The translations under genes were made by a program, and so were the position numbers. The notes beneath the pieces are model-generated. The model was given only the letters and a program-made list of their open reading frames with translations, was not told the origin of the DNA and did not search any database. A stretch of DNA of 64,000 nucleotides from Caulobacter endophyticus (GTDB taxonomy: Bacteria > Pseudomonadota > Alphaproteobacteria > Caulobacterales > Caulobacteraceae), in NCBI RefSeq assembly GCF_003116815.1, contig NZ_QDKQ01000077.1, forward strand, positions 186,001 through 250,000. The letters run 5' to 3'. The number at the start of each line of letters is the position of its first letter. The first letter of the stretch is position 1. This document shows, one piece after another, positions 17,957 through 28,558 of this stretch.

Positions 17957-20091
17957 CCGTCGCGACCACCTTGCGCATCGCGGCCCAGCCGCACGATCCC
18001 CTGAGAGAAGGTTTAAGCCTGCTGGCCGCCACGCTGGGACGGCCCGCCTCGGTGGCCCAACTGGGCGACGGGCTGCCGCTGGAGCGCGGACGGCTGCCGC
18101 TGGGCGAGGTGAGGGCGGCCATGCGCCGGGCCGGGCTCTCCGCCCGCGTGGTCCGGCTGTCGATCGACGAAACCCCCGTCTCCCTGCTGCCGGCCCTGAT
18201 CGTATTGCGGACCGGTGAGACCCGCGTCCTCGCGTGCCTGGACGAGGATGCGGCGGTCCTGCTCGTGCCCGAGACCGGCGGCGGGCAGGAGGAGGTCTCG
18301 CGGGAGACGCTGCGCGAGCTGCACGAGGGAACGACTGTCTTCGCACGTCCGGTCTATCAGGGCGACGAGCGGGCGGGGGGTTATGCGCGCGACCAGAAGC
18401 GGCACTGGCTGCACGCGGTGGTGGGCGAGGCCTGGCCCGCCTTCGTCGAGGTCGGGGTGGCGGCGACCTTCGCCAATCTGCTGGCCATCGGGTCGTCGCT
18501 GTTCGCCATGCAGGTCTACGATCGGGTCGTGCCCACATCGAACTTCCCGACCCTGTGGGTGCTGGCGGGCGGCGTGACCCTGGCGATCGTCGCCGAACTC
18601 TTTCTGCGGCTGCTTCGCGCCCACCTGCTGGACGTCACCGGCAAGGCGCTGGATCTGCGCCTGTCGGCGCTGTTGTTCGAGCGGGTGATGTCCATCCGGC
18701 TGTCGGCCAAGCCCGGCTCGACAGGGGCGTTCACCAGCCAAGTGCGCGAGTTCGAGACCGTCCGCGAGTTCTTCACCTCGTCCACCGTGGCGGCGATCAG
18801 CGATGCGCCATTCATCCTGGCGTTCCTGGGTGTGATCGCCGTGCTGGGCGGCCCGGTCGCCCTCGCCCCGGCCGCCGCGGTGCTGCTGATGCTGGCCCCG
18901 GCATTCCTTCTGCAGCGCAAGCTTGGGGCATTGTCGCGCGCCAACCTGCGCGAGGGCGCGGTCAAGCATGGCCTGCTGCTGGAGACGGTCGACAACCTGG
19001 AAGCGGTCAAGGCCGCACGCGCCGAGGGACGCAACCTGCGCCTCTGGAACATGCTGTCGGCCCAGCTGGCCGATACGGGCACGCAGAGCCGCTCGATCTC
19101 GGCTACGCTCGGCTACGCCTCGGCCGCGGTGCAGCAGTTGGCCTATGTCGGGGCGGTGGTGATCGGCGTCTTCCAGATCGCCGCCGGCCACATGACGATG
19201 GGGGCGCTGGTGGCCTGCTCGCTGCTGGTGTCCCGCGCCATTTCGCCGACCGCGCAGTTCGGCGGCGTCCTGGCGCGCTGGCAGCACATCAAGGTGGCGC
19301 TGGAGGGGCTGGACCAGCTGATGGGCGCGCCGGTCGAGCGGCCGGCCGATCGCCATTTCACGCGCAAGCCCGAGGTGCGGGGCGCCTATCGGGTCGAGGG
19401 ACTGGAGGTGAGGCACGCGCCCGACGCGTCGCCGATCCTGGTCGTGCCGTCCCTGACCATCGCCGCGGGCGAGCAGGTGGCGCTGATCGGCGGCAACGGC
19501 GCGGGCAAGTCGACCCTGCTGCGCGTGCTGTCTGGGTTCGGCGACCCGTCGGCCGGCCGCATCCTGCTGGACGATGTTGGCCTGTCGCAGATCGAGCCGG
19601 CGGATCGCCGACGCGCCATCGGCTATCTGCCGCAGGACGCGGCGCTGTTCCACGGCACGCTGCGCGACAACCTGACCTTGGACGGCGAGCACCGCGCCGA
19701 CGACGAGCTGCTACAGGCGCTGGACGCTGCGGGGCTGGGCGCCTTCGTGCGATCCCATCCCCGTGGTCTGGATCTGCAGATATTCGGCCCGCACAGCGTT
19801 TCGGGCGGACAGCGTCAGGCGATCGCCCTGGCGCGGCTTCTGCTGCAGGACCCGCGCGTGGTGTTGATGGACGAGCCGACGGCGGCCTACGACCAGGCCA
19901 ACGAGCGGCGCGTGGTCGACTTTCTGCGTCGATGGACGGCGGGGCGCACCTTGGTGGTGGCCACTCATCGCCGCGCGGTTCTCGATCTGGCGCAGCGCGT
20001 GGTCGCGCTGTCGGACGGCAGGCTGGTGGGCGACGGGCCCAACACCAACGTCGTGGCGGGCGCCAATGTCGGGGGGCAGGGGCATGGCTGA
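17953..20091 (+). CDS. type I secretion ABC exporter (permease-ATPase) with C39-like domain
   Basis: The 712-residue product has three parts. Residues 1-140 are a peptidase C39-like domain lacking the catalytic Cys, as in LapB/HlyB-type exporters that bind but do not cleave their substrate. About 160-440 is a six-helix ABC exporter membrane domain (FEVGVAATF-like region around residue 155, then AMQVYDRVVPTSNFPTLWVL). About 470-700 is the ATPase: Walker A GGNGAGKST near 513, Q-loop GYLPQDAALF, signature VSGGQRQ near 615, Walker B VVLMDEPTAAYD near 635 and the H-loop in VVATHRR. It powers export of the upstream adhesin across the inner membrane. Its ATG overlaps the stop of the TolC-family gene (ATGA), and its own end overlaps the HlyD gene. 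Confidence 0.93.
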   Translation: MTVATTLRIAAQPHDPLREGLSLLAATLGRPASVAQLGDGLPLERGRLPLGEVRAAMRRAGLSARVVRLSIDETPVSLLPALIVLRTGETRVLACLDEDAAVLLVPETGGGQEEVSRETLRELHEGTTVFARPVYQGDERAGGYARDQKRHWLHAVVGEAWPAFVEVGVAATFANLLAIGSSLFAMQVYDRVVPTSNFPTLWVLAGGVTLAIVAELFLRLLRAHLLDVTGKALDLRLSALLFERVMSIRLSAKPGSTGAFTSQVREFETVREFFTSSTVAAISDAPFILAFLGVIAVLGGPVALAPAAAVLLMLAPAFLLQRKLGALSRANLREGAVKHGLLLETVDNLEAVKAARAEGRNLRLWNMLSAQLADTGTQSRSISATLGYASAAVQQLAYVGAVVIGVFQIAAGHMTMGALVACSLLVSRAISPTAQFGGVLARWQHIKVALEGLDQLMGAPVERPADRHFTRKPEVRGAYRVEGLEVRHAPDASPILVVPSLTIAAGEQVALIGGNGAGKSTLLRVLSGFGDPSAGRILLDDVGLSQIEPADRRRAIGYLPQDAALFHGTLRDNLTLDGEHRADDELLQALDAAGLGAFVRSHPRGLDLQIFGPHSVSGGQRQAIALARLLLQDPRVVLMDEPTAAYDQANERRVVDFLRRWTAGRTLVVATHRRAVLDLAQRVVALSDGRLVGDGPNTNVVAGANVGGQGHG

Positions 20092-21277
20092 CGGGACGAG
20101 GATGACGGAGCGGCGGCTGCGCCGGGACCTGGCCAACGGCCGCGACGGTTCGGCCCATCCCGCCGCGCGACCCGTTCTGTGGGCCTGTGTCGGGGTGATC
20201 GCCGTGTTCCTGGCCTGGGCGTCGCTGGCCAAGGTCGACGAGGTCTCGCGCGGGGAGGGCAAGATCGTGCCCAGCAGCCGCCTGCAGGTGATCCAGAGCC
20301 TGGAGGGCGGGATCCTGCGCGAGTTGCTGGTCAAGGAGGGCGACATCGTCCAGGCGGGCCAGCCGCTGGCCCAGCTTGACGACAAGCGCTTCGCGGCCTC
20401 GACCATGGAAACCTCCGCCCAGGTGCTGGCCCTGACGGCGACCATCGCCCGGCTTGAGGCCGAGGTGCTGGGGGAGGGCGCGATCCGCTTTCCGTCCCAG
20501 ATTCCGACCGATGATCCGGTGATCGCCTCGGAGCGGGCCCTGTTCGCCGCGCGGCGCCAGAATCTCAACGCCACCTTGCAGGCCCTGCGCGACGAGACGG
20601 CCTACGCCCAGCGGCAGTTGGCCTTGGTCCAACCGCTGGCGGCCAAGGGCGTGGTCAGCGAGGTAGAGGCTCTGCGCCTGGGCAAGGAGGTGGCCCAGCT
20701 GAAGGGCCGGCAGACCGAGGTGCGCAACACCTACATGCAGGAGGCCTATGCCGAGCTTGCCACAAAGAAGGCCGAGCTGGCAGCCCAGACCCAGATCTTC
20801 AATCAGCGGCAGGACCAGCTGATGCGCACCCGCCTGTCGGCGCCGATGAAGGCGCGGGTCAATGACGTGCGGGTCAATACGCGCGGCGGCGTCGTGCAGC
20901 CGGGCGAGCCGATCATGGAGCTGACTCCGATCGACGATCAGCTGCTGGTCGAGGCCCGCTTCCTGCCCCGCGACGTGGCCTTCATTCGACCAGGCATGCC
21001 GGCCCGGGTGAAGATCACCGCCTATGACTACACGGTCTATGGCGACCTGAAGGCCAGCGTCGAGCAGATCAGCGAGGACACGATCGAGGAGGATACGCCC
21101 CGGGGAAAGACGGCCTATTACAACGTGCTGGTCCGCACCGAGCGCAGCTACCTCTCCCGCAATGGCCAGCAGCTTCCACTGCGGCCCGGCATGGTCGCCG
21201 AGGTCGACGTCCAGTCAGGCCGGCGCACCGTCTTGAGCTACCTGCTGAGGCCGCTGCTCAAGGCGCGCCTGAACTGA
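20084..21277 (+). CDS. HlyD-family periplasmic adaptor of type I secretion
   Basis: The product is about 397 residues from the ATG at 20084, which has a G-rich Shine-Dalgarno stretch just upstream; an ATG at 20066 is also possible and would add six residues. A short cytoplasmic tail is followed by one membrane helix (PVLWACVGVIAVFLAWASLA), then a beta-barrel/lipoyl region (VIQSLEGGILRELLVKEGDI, with the lipoyl-like AGQPLAQLD), a long helical hairpin, and the closing RLSAPMKARVNDVRVNTRGG and LLVEARFLPRDVAFI strands. This is the membrane-fusion protein linking the ABC exporter to the TolC channel. It is the last gene of the adhesin operon, and a strong hairpin terminator lies about 460 bases downstream. 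Confidence 0.93.
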   Translation: MADGTRMTERRLRRDLANGRDGSAHPAARPVLWACVGVIAVFLAWASLAKVDEVSRGEGKIVPSSRLQVIQSLEGGILRELLVKEGDIVQAGQPLAQLDDKRFAASTMETSAQVLALTATIARLEAEVLGEGAIRFPSQIPTDDPVIASERALFAARRQNLNATLQALRDETAYAQRQLALVQPLAAKGVVSEVEALRLGKEVAQLKGRQTEVRNTYMQEAYAELATKKAELAAQTQIFNQRQDQLMRTRLSAPMKARVNDVRVNTRGGVVQPGEPIMELTPIDDQLLVEARFLPRDVAFIRPGMPARVKITAYDYTVYGDLKASVEQISEDTIEEDTPRGKTAYYNVLVRTERSYLSRNGQQLPLRPGMVAEVDVQSGRRTVLSYLLRPLLKARLN

Positions 21278-21470
21278 ACATCGCGCGGGCGCCCGATCGC
21301 CAGGCACGCTTCGTTCTGACGCCCAGAGCCAGAAGCGAAATGGGGAGAAGCAGCAGGAGCCAGGCCAGGGCGATCAGCGACAAATTCAGGATGCTGAGCG
21401 CGACCACCAGCGATTTGCCTTCCCTTCGTTCTCCTTGGGCCAGAAGGCCTGTGGGGGCGTCGGCGAACAT
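21258..21470 (-). CDS. possible small membrane protein
   Basis: A 70-codon minus-strand frame begins at ATG 21470 (or GTG 21476) with a purine-rich GAGCGAGAG just upstream, and it overlaps the end of the HlyD gene by 20 bases tail-to-tail. The product has a short hydrophilic head and then one long hydrophobic segment (LSLIALAWLLLLLPISLLAL) followed by a basic tail (VRTKRAWRSG), as expected of a single-pass inner-membrane protein. No family is recognised. The hydrophobic run is the main reason to list it; it could still be chance. Confidence 0.35.
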   Translation of the reverse strand: MFADAPTGLLAQGERREGKSLVVALSILNLSLIALAWLLLLLPISLLALGVRTKRAWRSGARAMFSSGAP

Positions 21471-21799
21471 ACGCACTCTCGCTCGATACGGACCCGACCC
21501 TGGAAGGCTAGCCGCGCCGACGAGCGCGGAAATCAGGAATGCTCCTCAGTGAGACTACGGTCCTACGGCGAGAGCCTCGGCGACCAGGAGGCCGATCGCG
21601 ACCTGACCAACGCAATCATCAGTCGCTACCTGGCTCCGCCGCCTCCGCGCATGATTCAGCCTCTAGGCTTGGCTATCGAGGCGCGTCCGAGGGATATCCG
21701 GTCATAGAATCTGCCGCAGACGACCGGCGTGGTCTTCAGCGAGGCGGATGTCGAACCCGACGTCCGCCTCGCTTTCCTTATCCTGGCCCTATCCTGGAC
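21278..21799. other. intergenic region between convergent adhesin operons
   Basis: These 522 bases separate the HlyD gene from the end of the TPS exoprotein gene. They contain the possible small membrane protein frame on the minus strand up to 21470 and a strong terminator hairpin at 21738-21780. Between about 21480 and 21735 only short plus-strand frames without a ribosome binding site are present, and I see no supported gene there. Confidence 0.6.
21738..21780 (+). terminator. strong factor-independent terminator between convergent operons
   Basis: AGCGAGGCGGATGTCG (21738-21753) pairs with CGACGTCCGCCTCGCT (21758-21773), 16 base pairs with one G-U wobble, around an AACC loop. It is followed by TTTCCTTA on the plus strand. 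It most likely ends the adhesin/type I secretion transcript, and the stem may also block readthrough from the opposite TPS operon. Confidence 0.85.
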
Positions 21800-24700
21800 C
21801 TATGGTAGCGCCGCCAGGGTCTGGCCCTTATCTGTCGTGACGGCCTGGCTTGGGCAGCCTTCGCCTTCACAGGCTGGACCTTCGGTCTGGAGGTTGGCTT
21901 CCGGATTCCAGTCCAGGGTGAAGTCGGGCGACTGGGTGACGTACTTCATCATGACCGAGCCTTCCTGCTCGATCGTCGGCAGGCGTTCGATAGTGAACAC
22001 CGCGCCGGTGAAGGTCAGGTCATAGTTCGACGACAGGGCCAGGGAGCCGCGGTTGATCGCATAGCTACCTGGCGCCTCGCCGGCGCCGCGTCCGAGCACG
22101 CCGGTGAAGCTTTCGCCGGCGACCAGCGAGCCCAGGTTGATATGATAGGTCAGGGTGGGATCCACCTGGCCGAACGGCTTGAACTGGTTGTCGGCCGACA
22201 CCGACACCTGTCGACGCAGGATATCGGCGAGATCGCCGCCGACCGAGCCGAGGTCGTAGTTTGCGGCGTCGGCGCCGGCCAGGATCGCGCTCGACACCGT
22301 CACCATCTTGCCCTGGCCAGCATTCCTATCAGCGAAGGCATAGGTCCCGCTCGCCGTGACGGCATCGCCCGCGATCACGCCGATAACGCCGATCGAGCCG
22401 CTGGCGGTCGACGTGCCGTCATAGGTCTTGTCGTTGGCGGCAAAGGCGCCGGTCAGGGCCTTCCTGAAGATGTCGGCCTGGGCGTTCGCCACCGGCGAGA
22501 GCACATAGTTGCCGGCGTCGCCGCCCGACAGGACCACGCCCGAGGCGGTGACCGCCTTGCCGGAACCAGCGTTCCGGTCGGTGAAGGCGTAGGTCCCGGC
22601 GGCCGAGACGCTGTCGCCCGCGACAACGCCGCTCAGGGTGATCGCGCCGGTGGCGCTGGTGCTGCGGTCATAGGTCTTGCTGTCGGCGGCAAGCAGGCCG
22701 CCGATGGTCTTGGGGTCGATCCGCAGCGTGCCCGAGCCGTAGCTGAAGCCATAGTTCATGTCCGAGGTCAGGCCCCCGCCGGCGGTCAGCGCATAGGTTC
22801 CGGCGTTCTTGCTGGTCGCGCCCGATACCGTCGGCGCGCCCGACCAGGCGTCTGCCGCCGCGTCGCCGTTCACAAGGCCGCTGACGGTGGCCGAAACCGT
22901 GGGGATGGCGCCGTTGTAGGTCACGACCAGGCTGACAGGGTTGACCGCCAGGATCGGCTGGTAGGCGTAGACGAAGCGGTTGCCAGCGTTAGGAGCCACG
23001 GCGAAGGCCTCGGTCGAAAAGTTGTAGGCCGAGCCATAGAAGGACTTGCCGGCTAGGCCGTTGAAGTCATTGCCGGCCGTGAAGCCCGTCGGGGCGCCGA
23101 AAGCCTGGGTGTAGATCAGCCAGCGGCCGGCGCTGTTGGTCGCGCTCACCGCATCGGCGCCGCGCGCGTTGGTGAACACGCCGTCGGAGGCCAGGATCAC
23201 CGCGTCGCCCGCACCGTCAGCCACCACCTTGCCGTTGGCCGTGATGGCCATGCCGCCATGCGAGGCCAGGGAAACGGTTCCGGTGCTATGCACGGTCCCG
23301 TCGATGGTCAGGGACCGGTTGTCGATCAGCCTGAACAGGCCTCCGGTATTGGTGAAGTCGCCAAGCTGGACCACCTGATTGGCCGCGCCGAAATCGGCGC
23401 CGCCGGCCGACGCGCCGGTCAGCCGCTGGGCGGTGATGACGCCGGCCGCATCCTGCGCGATGGCGCCGGCCGAACGCAGGTCCACGGCTTGGCCGGCGGC
23501 GGTGATCGGGCCGCGGATGTCGAAGCCGATCGTGTCGTTGAACGCAAAGCCGCCGCCGGCGACGCTGACGGCGTCCAGGTGAGCAACCTGGTTGGCGCCG
23601 AGCAGGACAACGCCGGTTCCGGCCGCGACGCTCAGTGTGTCGGCCTGCAGCACGCCCTGCTGGGCGATGTCGGCGGCGGCGTCCAGCGACAGCGCGCCGC
23701 TGGCGGCGATAACCCGGCCGGGCGTGGCGTCGCCGAAGCGCAGGGCGCCTGTCGCCGATTTCACCGACAGATCGCCAACGATGGTGGCTGAGACGAGGCG
23801 GGTGTCGCCGCCGCCGTTCACCTGCGACGTCGCGTTCGCGGTCAGCTGGTCGATGGTCAGGACGCCCGTCGGGCCGTCCACCTGGACCGAACTGCTGGTC
23901 GAGCTGACGCTGACGATCCGCTGCGGGCCGTTCAGGACGGCGATCTTGACCGCATCGCGGCCAGCGATGGTGGTGAGGGCGGTGTCGGTGCGGTCGAGGT
24001 TGACGTCGACCTTGCCGGCCGCGGTCGAGGCCTCGACCGTTGTGCTGGCGCCCGCCGAGGTGACCAGATTGGCCGTGGTGATCGCGCCCGGCGTCGCCGC
24101 GCCCAGCACCACGTCGCCGCCGGTGGAGCGCACCAGCAGGCTGTTGGAGCCGGTTCCGGTGAGGACGGCCGAGCCCAGGCTGGCCGTGCCCGCGGCGGCT
24201 GCGACCTCGATGCTGTCGGCCGCCCTGGCCGAGGCCAGGGTCATGCCGCCGGTCGTGGCCGTGGCGCTGACCTGTCCGGACGAGGCGTCCACCGCTCCCA
24301 GCTGGCCGCTGACGGCGGTGACGAGGATATCGCCGTTGTCGCTGGTGACGGCGCCGCCGGCAAGCGCGCCCGCCGCGGTGATCGAGATGTCGCCGCCATA
24401 GCGCAGCGACGCACCCGTGAAGTCGAAGTCGCCGGTATTGTCGACTATGGTCCAGGCTCCGGCCTTCGCGCCCAGCGGCGCCAGGGTCGCGCCCGTGAAG
24501 GCGCCGCCCGTCAGGCTGTAGTCACCTCCGACGCTGACGCTGGTGGCCACGTTCACCACGCCGGTTCCGCCATTCAGGGTGAGGTTCCCATCGCCTTCGG
24601 CGCTGGCGATGCTGACGCCCTGGCCGCTCAAGCTGATGTCGCCGTCACCCAGGCCTGCGCCGGCGCTGAGCTGGCCTTGGCCGGTCACCGCGCCGCCTTG

Positions 24701-27700
24701 GGCGGCGATGGTCAGCTTGCGATCGGCGTGGATCGCCGCGGCGCCCAGGTCGAGATCGCCGAGGGTGTCGATGATCGTGACGTCGCGGATCGCGCCGGCG
24801 ACAAGGTCGGGGGTCAGGGCGGCGCCGAGGAAGCCCTGGGCGGTGATCGAGTAGTCGCCGCCGTAGGAGCCGGCCTGGGCGATCTCGAGCGTGCCGTTCA
24901 TGGCTTCGAGCGTGACGTTATAGCCGGCGGCTCCGCCGATCTTCAGGTCGCCGGTCTTCTGGACGATGGTCACGCTGCCGGCGCCGGACGAGGAGACCGC
25001 GCCGATGCCGTTTGTGGCCGAGTCGATGTTGACCACGGCGTCGCCGTTGTACGAAAGGACCTGCAGGCCGTCGAAGCCGCAGCCGCAGCTGGGGTCGGTG
25101 TCGACATAGTTGGCGGCGGTGATCGAGGCCTTATCGTCCGCGCCGAAGGTGGCCTTGTTGAAGGCGATAAGGGCCACTGCGTCCGGAGCCTTGGCGGCGC
25201 GCAGGGTCGCGTCGCCATTCAGCGAGGCGACCACCACCGACTGCCCGGCCTCGGCCAGCTGCACCGTGACGTCGGTATCCATCGCCGTGGCTTCGATCAT
25301 GCCGTCGGCGGTCAGATGGCCGGCCTCGACGCTGCCGCCGACCAGGCTGAGGTCGCCGTCACTGGAGATCAGGCCGGCCAGGGTTGCGTCCAGTCGGCCG
25401 TCGGTCTGGATATCGACCTGGTTCCCGCCGTGCACCGAGCCGGTGATCGTCAGGTCGCCGCCCGCGTTCACAATCGTGACGTCGCCATTGACCGCCGTGG
25501 CTGTGCCGATGCTGAAGGCGCCGTCATAGGCCTCGGCGTAGAGGTCGCCGGCCGTAGCCGTGATCGCGTCGAAGGTCGCGGCGCCGTTGGCGATCGTCAC
25601 ATCGACGTCCGTGCCCGTGACGGTGTCGATCGCCGCGCTGGCGTCGAGATGGACCATGGCCGAGCCGCCGGCCGACTTGATCTCGGCGACGCCCGCGCCG
25701 CCGCCCGAGCGGGTGAACAGGTTGCTGGCGGTGATCGCGGTGTAGTCGGTGTCGCCGAGCACGGCGTTGGTGGCCGCCGTGACGCTGAGGTCGCGGCCGA
25801 CGCCGGCGCCGGTCAGGTCGGCCTTGCGCAGGATGGCTTGGCCGCCGGTCGAGTTGACCTTGATGTCGTCGCCGGCTGTGGCCGACCTCAGGTCGATGTC
25901 TCCTGCGGCCGTGACTGTGACGTCGCCGTCGGCGGTGAGGTCGTAGGCGCTGCTCAGCGCATCAAAGGATTCCAGCGTCAGGTCGCCCGTCGCCGCGAGA
26001 GCGTTGGCCAGCACCAAGCCGCCGTCGGTGTCGGTGATCGACAGGTTGCGGATCGTGCCGCCAGGGTTCAGCGTCGCGCCGCCCCAGTTCCGGGCCCTGG
26101 CGGTGTAGTCGCCGCCGCCCAATGTGATGCTGGTGGCGTTGGCCGTGCCGTTCGAGGCGTCGAGCCAGACGTTGTAGCCGCCGACCGTACCAGCGCTGAA
26201 GCCGCCGTCGACGCCGATGGAGGCCGTGCCGCTGGCGTTGCTGGCGGTCACCTGGGTCAGGGTGGCGTTCAGGCTGTCGAGGAAGACCCGGGCGTCGCCG
26301 CCAGTGGATGTCACGTTGATGGCGCCGACGCCGCCCGTGCGGCTGACGGTGTTGCCGGATCCGTTGCCGGCCAGGCTATCGGCGCCGAGGGTGGCCGCGC
26401 CGGTGGCGACGACCGAGAGGGAGCCCGTGCCCGTGATGGCGGCCTTGCGCAGGGCCGCCGAGCCATCCAGGGCCCGCACCAGTATCGTGCCGTTTGACGA
26501 GGCCGTGGCCACCGAAGCGTCGCCCGTGGTGGCGGTCACCGTGACGCTGGTCGCGCCGGAGAAAAGGCCGCCTATCCCGGTGTTGGCGGAGACGCCCGTC
26601 GCGCCGGTCAGGATCAGGTTTCGCGTCGCGACGATCTGGGTCGCCGAGTTCGCCGTAAGATCGCCGGCCGTTGTGGTGACGGTGATGTCGCGTGCGCCGA
26701 TGTTGCCGGTGATGATCAGCGCCTTGGCGTTGTTCAGCACCACGTCGTTTGCGGTGGCCTGCACGCTGATCGCCCGGTCGATCTGGTTGTCGCCGCTCAG
26801 GTCTATGCCCGTCGCGCCGGAGGCGGAGAGTGAGTTGGCGGTGACCACGCCGGCCGTCTGGTTCAGCGCGCCGCCGCCCGACACCAGGGTGACCTGTCCG
26901 GAGGCGCTGTAGTTTCCGGTCAGGGCCAGGCTGTCGCCGCCCGTCCAGATCAGGTGCTTGGTCGAGGAGGCCGAGCCCAGGGTCGAGCCGGTGCTCCCGG
27001 AGATCCAGACGTCGCCCGCCGCCGCGCCGCTGCCTTGGGTGATGGCCGACCCTATATTGACTGCGCCGGTCGTGGAGCGGGCGGTGACATGGCCGTCATC
27101 GGCGGCGTCCGCGCCTGTCGACTTCAAGGTGACGCCGGAAGCCAGCACGTCGCCGCCGGTGGCGACGACTTCGACGTCGTCGCCGGCCGTGACCGAGGTG
27201 GTGATCGTCACCGAACCGTTTGAAGCCGTCAGCGCGATGTCGCGCGCGGCGGTCGCGTTGTTCACGCTGACGCTTTCGCCGCTCATCTTCAGGTCGCGGC
27301 TGGAGACGCCGGTGGTCAGGGTCGTCGAGGTGGCGCCGCTGACGGTGATGTCGCCGGCCTTGGAGCCGGTTCCTTGCGTCAGCAGCGTACCGCCGGATGC
27401 AAAGCCGTTCGTTGAACGGATCAGGATGTGGCTGTCGTCGGCGCCCGTGCCGGTCGTCTTGATATAGGCGCCGCCTGCCGTCACATTGCCGTCGGCGGTG
27501 ATCTCGACGTCGTCGCCGGCGAAAATCCGGTTGGTCACATAGGCCTGGGTGGTGCCGGTGACGTAGACGCTGCGCACCGCATCGACGGTGCTCATGAACA
27601 CCTGCGGCGCGCTCAGCGTGATGTCGCGCGCCGAATTGCCCAGGGTCAGCGAGGCCGAGCCGTTGCTGGTGATCAGGATGTCGCCCGAGACCGTGGTTGT

Positions 27701-28531
27701 GGCCGAACCGACCGAACTGTTGTTGGCCGAGGAAACAGTGACGCCGGTGGCGCCGATGATCTGGGTCACGGTCGCGCCGGGGCCGCCGGCCGTGACAGAC
27801 GCCGCGCCGCTGGTGGCGGTGACCTCGGAGGCGGTGATCGATCCGCTGGTCGTACTTACCTGAGCCGTTGCGCCGTACACAGTCTGAGCGTTCAGGGCCC
27901 CGCTGGACGCACTGAGCACCACGTCGCCGGCGGTATTGATCGAGGCGCTGGTGGCCGATGTCACCGTGGTCATCCGGATCATGGCGTTCGACGCAGCCCG
28001 CAGGACGGAGGTCGGGTCGGCGGCGTCGACGAAATTGGCGTCGATCAGGCCGGCGCCGCCGGCGAACACGAACCCGCCGGCGCTCATGGTCGCGCCTGGT
28101 GAGACGATCACGCCCTGGGGCGAATAGAACCAGACATTGCCGCCCGCCGCGGCGCCGACCTTGCCAATCACCGTACCGCCGTTGTCGATGGCGATCTGGC
28201 TGGTGGTCTTGTTCAGCACGATGTCGCTGGCGGCGTTGAACTGGAACTCCATCGTGTCGCCGCTGCTGACGTGCAGACTGGACCAGTTGATCACCGTCCG
28301 GGACGCATTCAGCTGGACCTGCAGCGTCACCGGGTCGGGATAGGATATCACGGGCTGCGAGCCGCCGGTGGAGACCGTGATGCTGCCGGCTCCCGGAATG
28401 CTCGGAAGCGTTCCCGCCAGCGCCGGCTGGGCCAGCATGGTGGCCCAGCCGCAAAGGGCCGAGGCGGCAAGCAGCTTGGCGCGGCCTTGCGAGCGCGAGG
28501 CGGTGCGGAGAAGGGGCGAGGACTGGGTCAT
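21800..28531 (-). CDS. two-partner secretion exoprotein (TpsA, filamentous haemagglutinin-like)
   Basis: The 2243-residue product begins with a Sec signal peptide (hydrophobic [20 protein letters not shown], cleaved after ALAG). Residues about 40-190 form the TPS/haemagglutination-activity domain: [20 protein letters not shown] and [18 protein letters not shown], the latter the FHA-type NPNG-like motif. The central ~1600 residues are beta-helix repeats rich in Gly, Thr, Asn and Val. About residues 1870-2180 hold an MBG-like unit ([20 protein letters not shown]) and two YDG-type units ([22 protein letters not shown]). The C-terminus has a Cys pair (CEGEGC, about 2221-2226), recalling the disulfide anchor of HMW-type adhesins. 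It is exported through the TpsB pore encoded 27 bases upstream. The stop lies just before the shared terminator region. Confidence 0.92.
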   Translation of the reverse strand: MTQSSPLLRTASRSQGRAKLLAASALCGWATMLAQPALAGTLPSIPGAGSITVSTGGSQPVISYPDPVTLQVQLNASRTVINWSSLHVSSGDTMEFQFNAASDIVLNKTTSQIAIDNGGTVIGKVGAAAGGNVWFYSPQGVIVSPGATMSAGGFVFAGGAGLIDANFVDAADPTSVLRAASNAMIRMTTVTSATSASINTAGDVVLSASSGALNAQTVYGATAQVSTTSGSITASEVTATSGAASVTAGGPGATVTQIIGATGVTVSSANNSSVGSATTTVSGDILITSNGSASLTLGNSARDITLSAPQVFMSTVDAVRSVYVTGTTQAYVTNRIFAGDDVEITADGNVTAGGAYIKTTGTGADDSHILIRSTNGFASGGTLLTQGTGSKAGDITVSGATSTTLTTGVSSRDLKMSGESVSVNNATAARDIALTASNGSVTITTSVTAGDDVEVVATGGDVLASGVTLKSTGADAADDGHVTARSTTGAVNIGSAITQGSGAAAGDVWISGSTGSTLGSASSTKHLIWTGGDSLALTGNYSASGQVTLVSGGGALNQTAGVVTANSLSASGATGIDLSGDNQIDRAISVQATANDVVLNNAKALIITGNIGARDITVTTTAGDLTANSATQIVATRNLILTGATGVSANTGIGGLFSGATSVTVTATTGDASVATASSNGTILVRALDGSAALRKAAITGTGSLSVVATGAATLGADSLAGNGSGNTVSRTGGVGAINVTSTGGDARVFLDSLNATLTQVTASNASGTASIGVDGGFSAGTVGGYNVWLDASNGTANATSITLGGGDYTARARNWGGATLNPGGTIRNLSITDTDGGLVLANALAATGDLTLESFDALSSAYDLTADGDVTVTAAGDIDLRSATAGDDIKVNSTGGQAILRKADLTGAGVGRDLSVTAATNAVLGDTDYTAITASNLFTRSGGGAGVAEIKSAGGSAMVHLDASAAIDTVTGTDVDVTIANGAATFDAITATAGDLYAEAYDGAFSIGTATAVNGDVTIVNAGGDLTITGSVHGGNQVDIQTDGRLDATLAGLISSDGDLSLVGGSVEAGHLTADGMIEATAMDTDVTVQLAEAGQSVVVASLNGDATLRAAKAPDAVALIAFNKATFGADDKASITAANYVDTDPSCGCGFDGLQVLSYNGDAVVNIDSATNGIGAVSSSGAGSVTIVQKTGDLKIGGAAGYNVTLEAMNGTLEIAQAGSYGGDYSITAQGFLGAALTPDLVAGAIRDVTIIDTLGDLDLGAAAIHADRKLTIAAQGGAVTGQGQLSAGAGLGDGDISLSGQGVSIASAEGDGNLTLNGGTGVVNVATSVSVGGDYSLTGGAFTGATLAPLGAKAGAWTIVDNTGDFDFTGASLRYGGDISITAAGALAGGAVTSDNGDILVTAVSGQLGAVDASSGQVSATATTGGMTLASARAADSIEVAAAAGTASLGSAVLTGTGSNSLLVRSTGGDVVLGAATPGAITTANLVTSAGASTTVEASTAAGKVDVNLDRTDTALTTIAGRDAVKIAVLNGPQRIVSVSSTSSSVQVDGPTGVLTIDQLTANATSQVNGGGDTRLVSATIVGDLSVKSATGALRFGDATPGRVIAASGALSLDAAADIAQQGVLQADTLSVAAGTGVVLLGANQVAHLDAVSVAGGGFAFNDTIGFDIRGPITAAGQAVDLRSAGAIAQDAAGVITAQRLTGASAGGADFGAANQVVQLGDFTNTGGLFRLIDNRSLTIDGTVHSTGTVSLASHGGMAITANGKVVADGAGDAVILASDGVFTNARGADAVSATNSAGRWLIYTQAFGAPTGFTAGNDFNGLAGKSFYGSAYNFSTEAFAVAPNAGNRFVYAYQPILAVNPVSLVVTYNGAIPTVSATVSGLVNGDAAADAWSGAPTVSGATSKNAGTYALTAGGGLTSDMNYGFSYGSGTLRIDPKTIGGLLAADSKTYDRSTSATGAITLSGVVAGDSVSAAGTYAFTDRNAGSGKAVTASGVVLSGGDAGNYVLSPVANAQADIFRKALTGAFAANDKTYDGTSTASGSIGVIGVIAGDAVTASGTYAFADRNAGQGKMVTVSSAILAGADAANYDLGSVGGDLADILRRQVSVSADNQFKPFGQVDPTLTYHINLGSLVAGESFTGVLGRGAGEAPGSYAINRGSLALSSNYDLTFTGAVFTIERLPTIEQEGSVMMKYVTQSPDFTLDWNPEANLQTEGPACEGEGCPSQAVTTDKGQTLAALP

Positions 28532-28558
28532 GGAGAACGCTCCGGAGACTTCAGCGGA

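Noticed and set aside
18013-19692. 559-codon minus-strand frame opposite the ABC exporter
   Set aside because: The sense strand has all ABC motifs in order; the antisense product has no recognisable domain.
21435-21808. Two overlapping plus-strand frames in the intergenic region before the terminator
   Set aside because: No ribosome binding site, no domain, and one runs through the terminator hairpin into the opposite gene.
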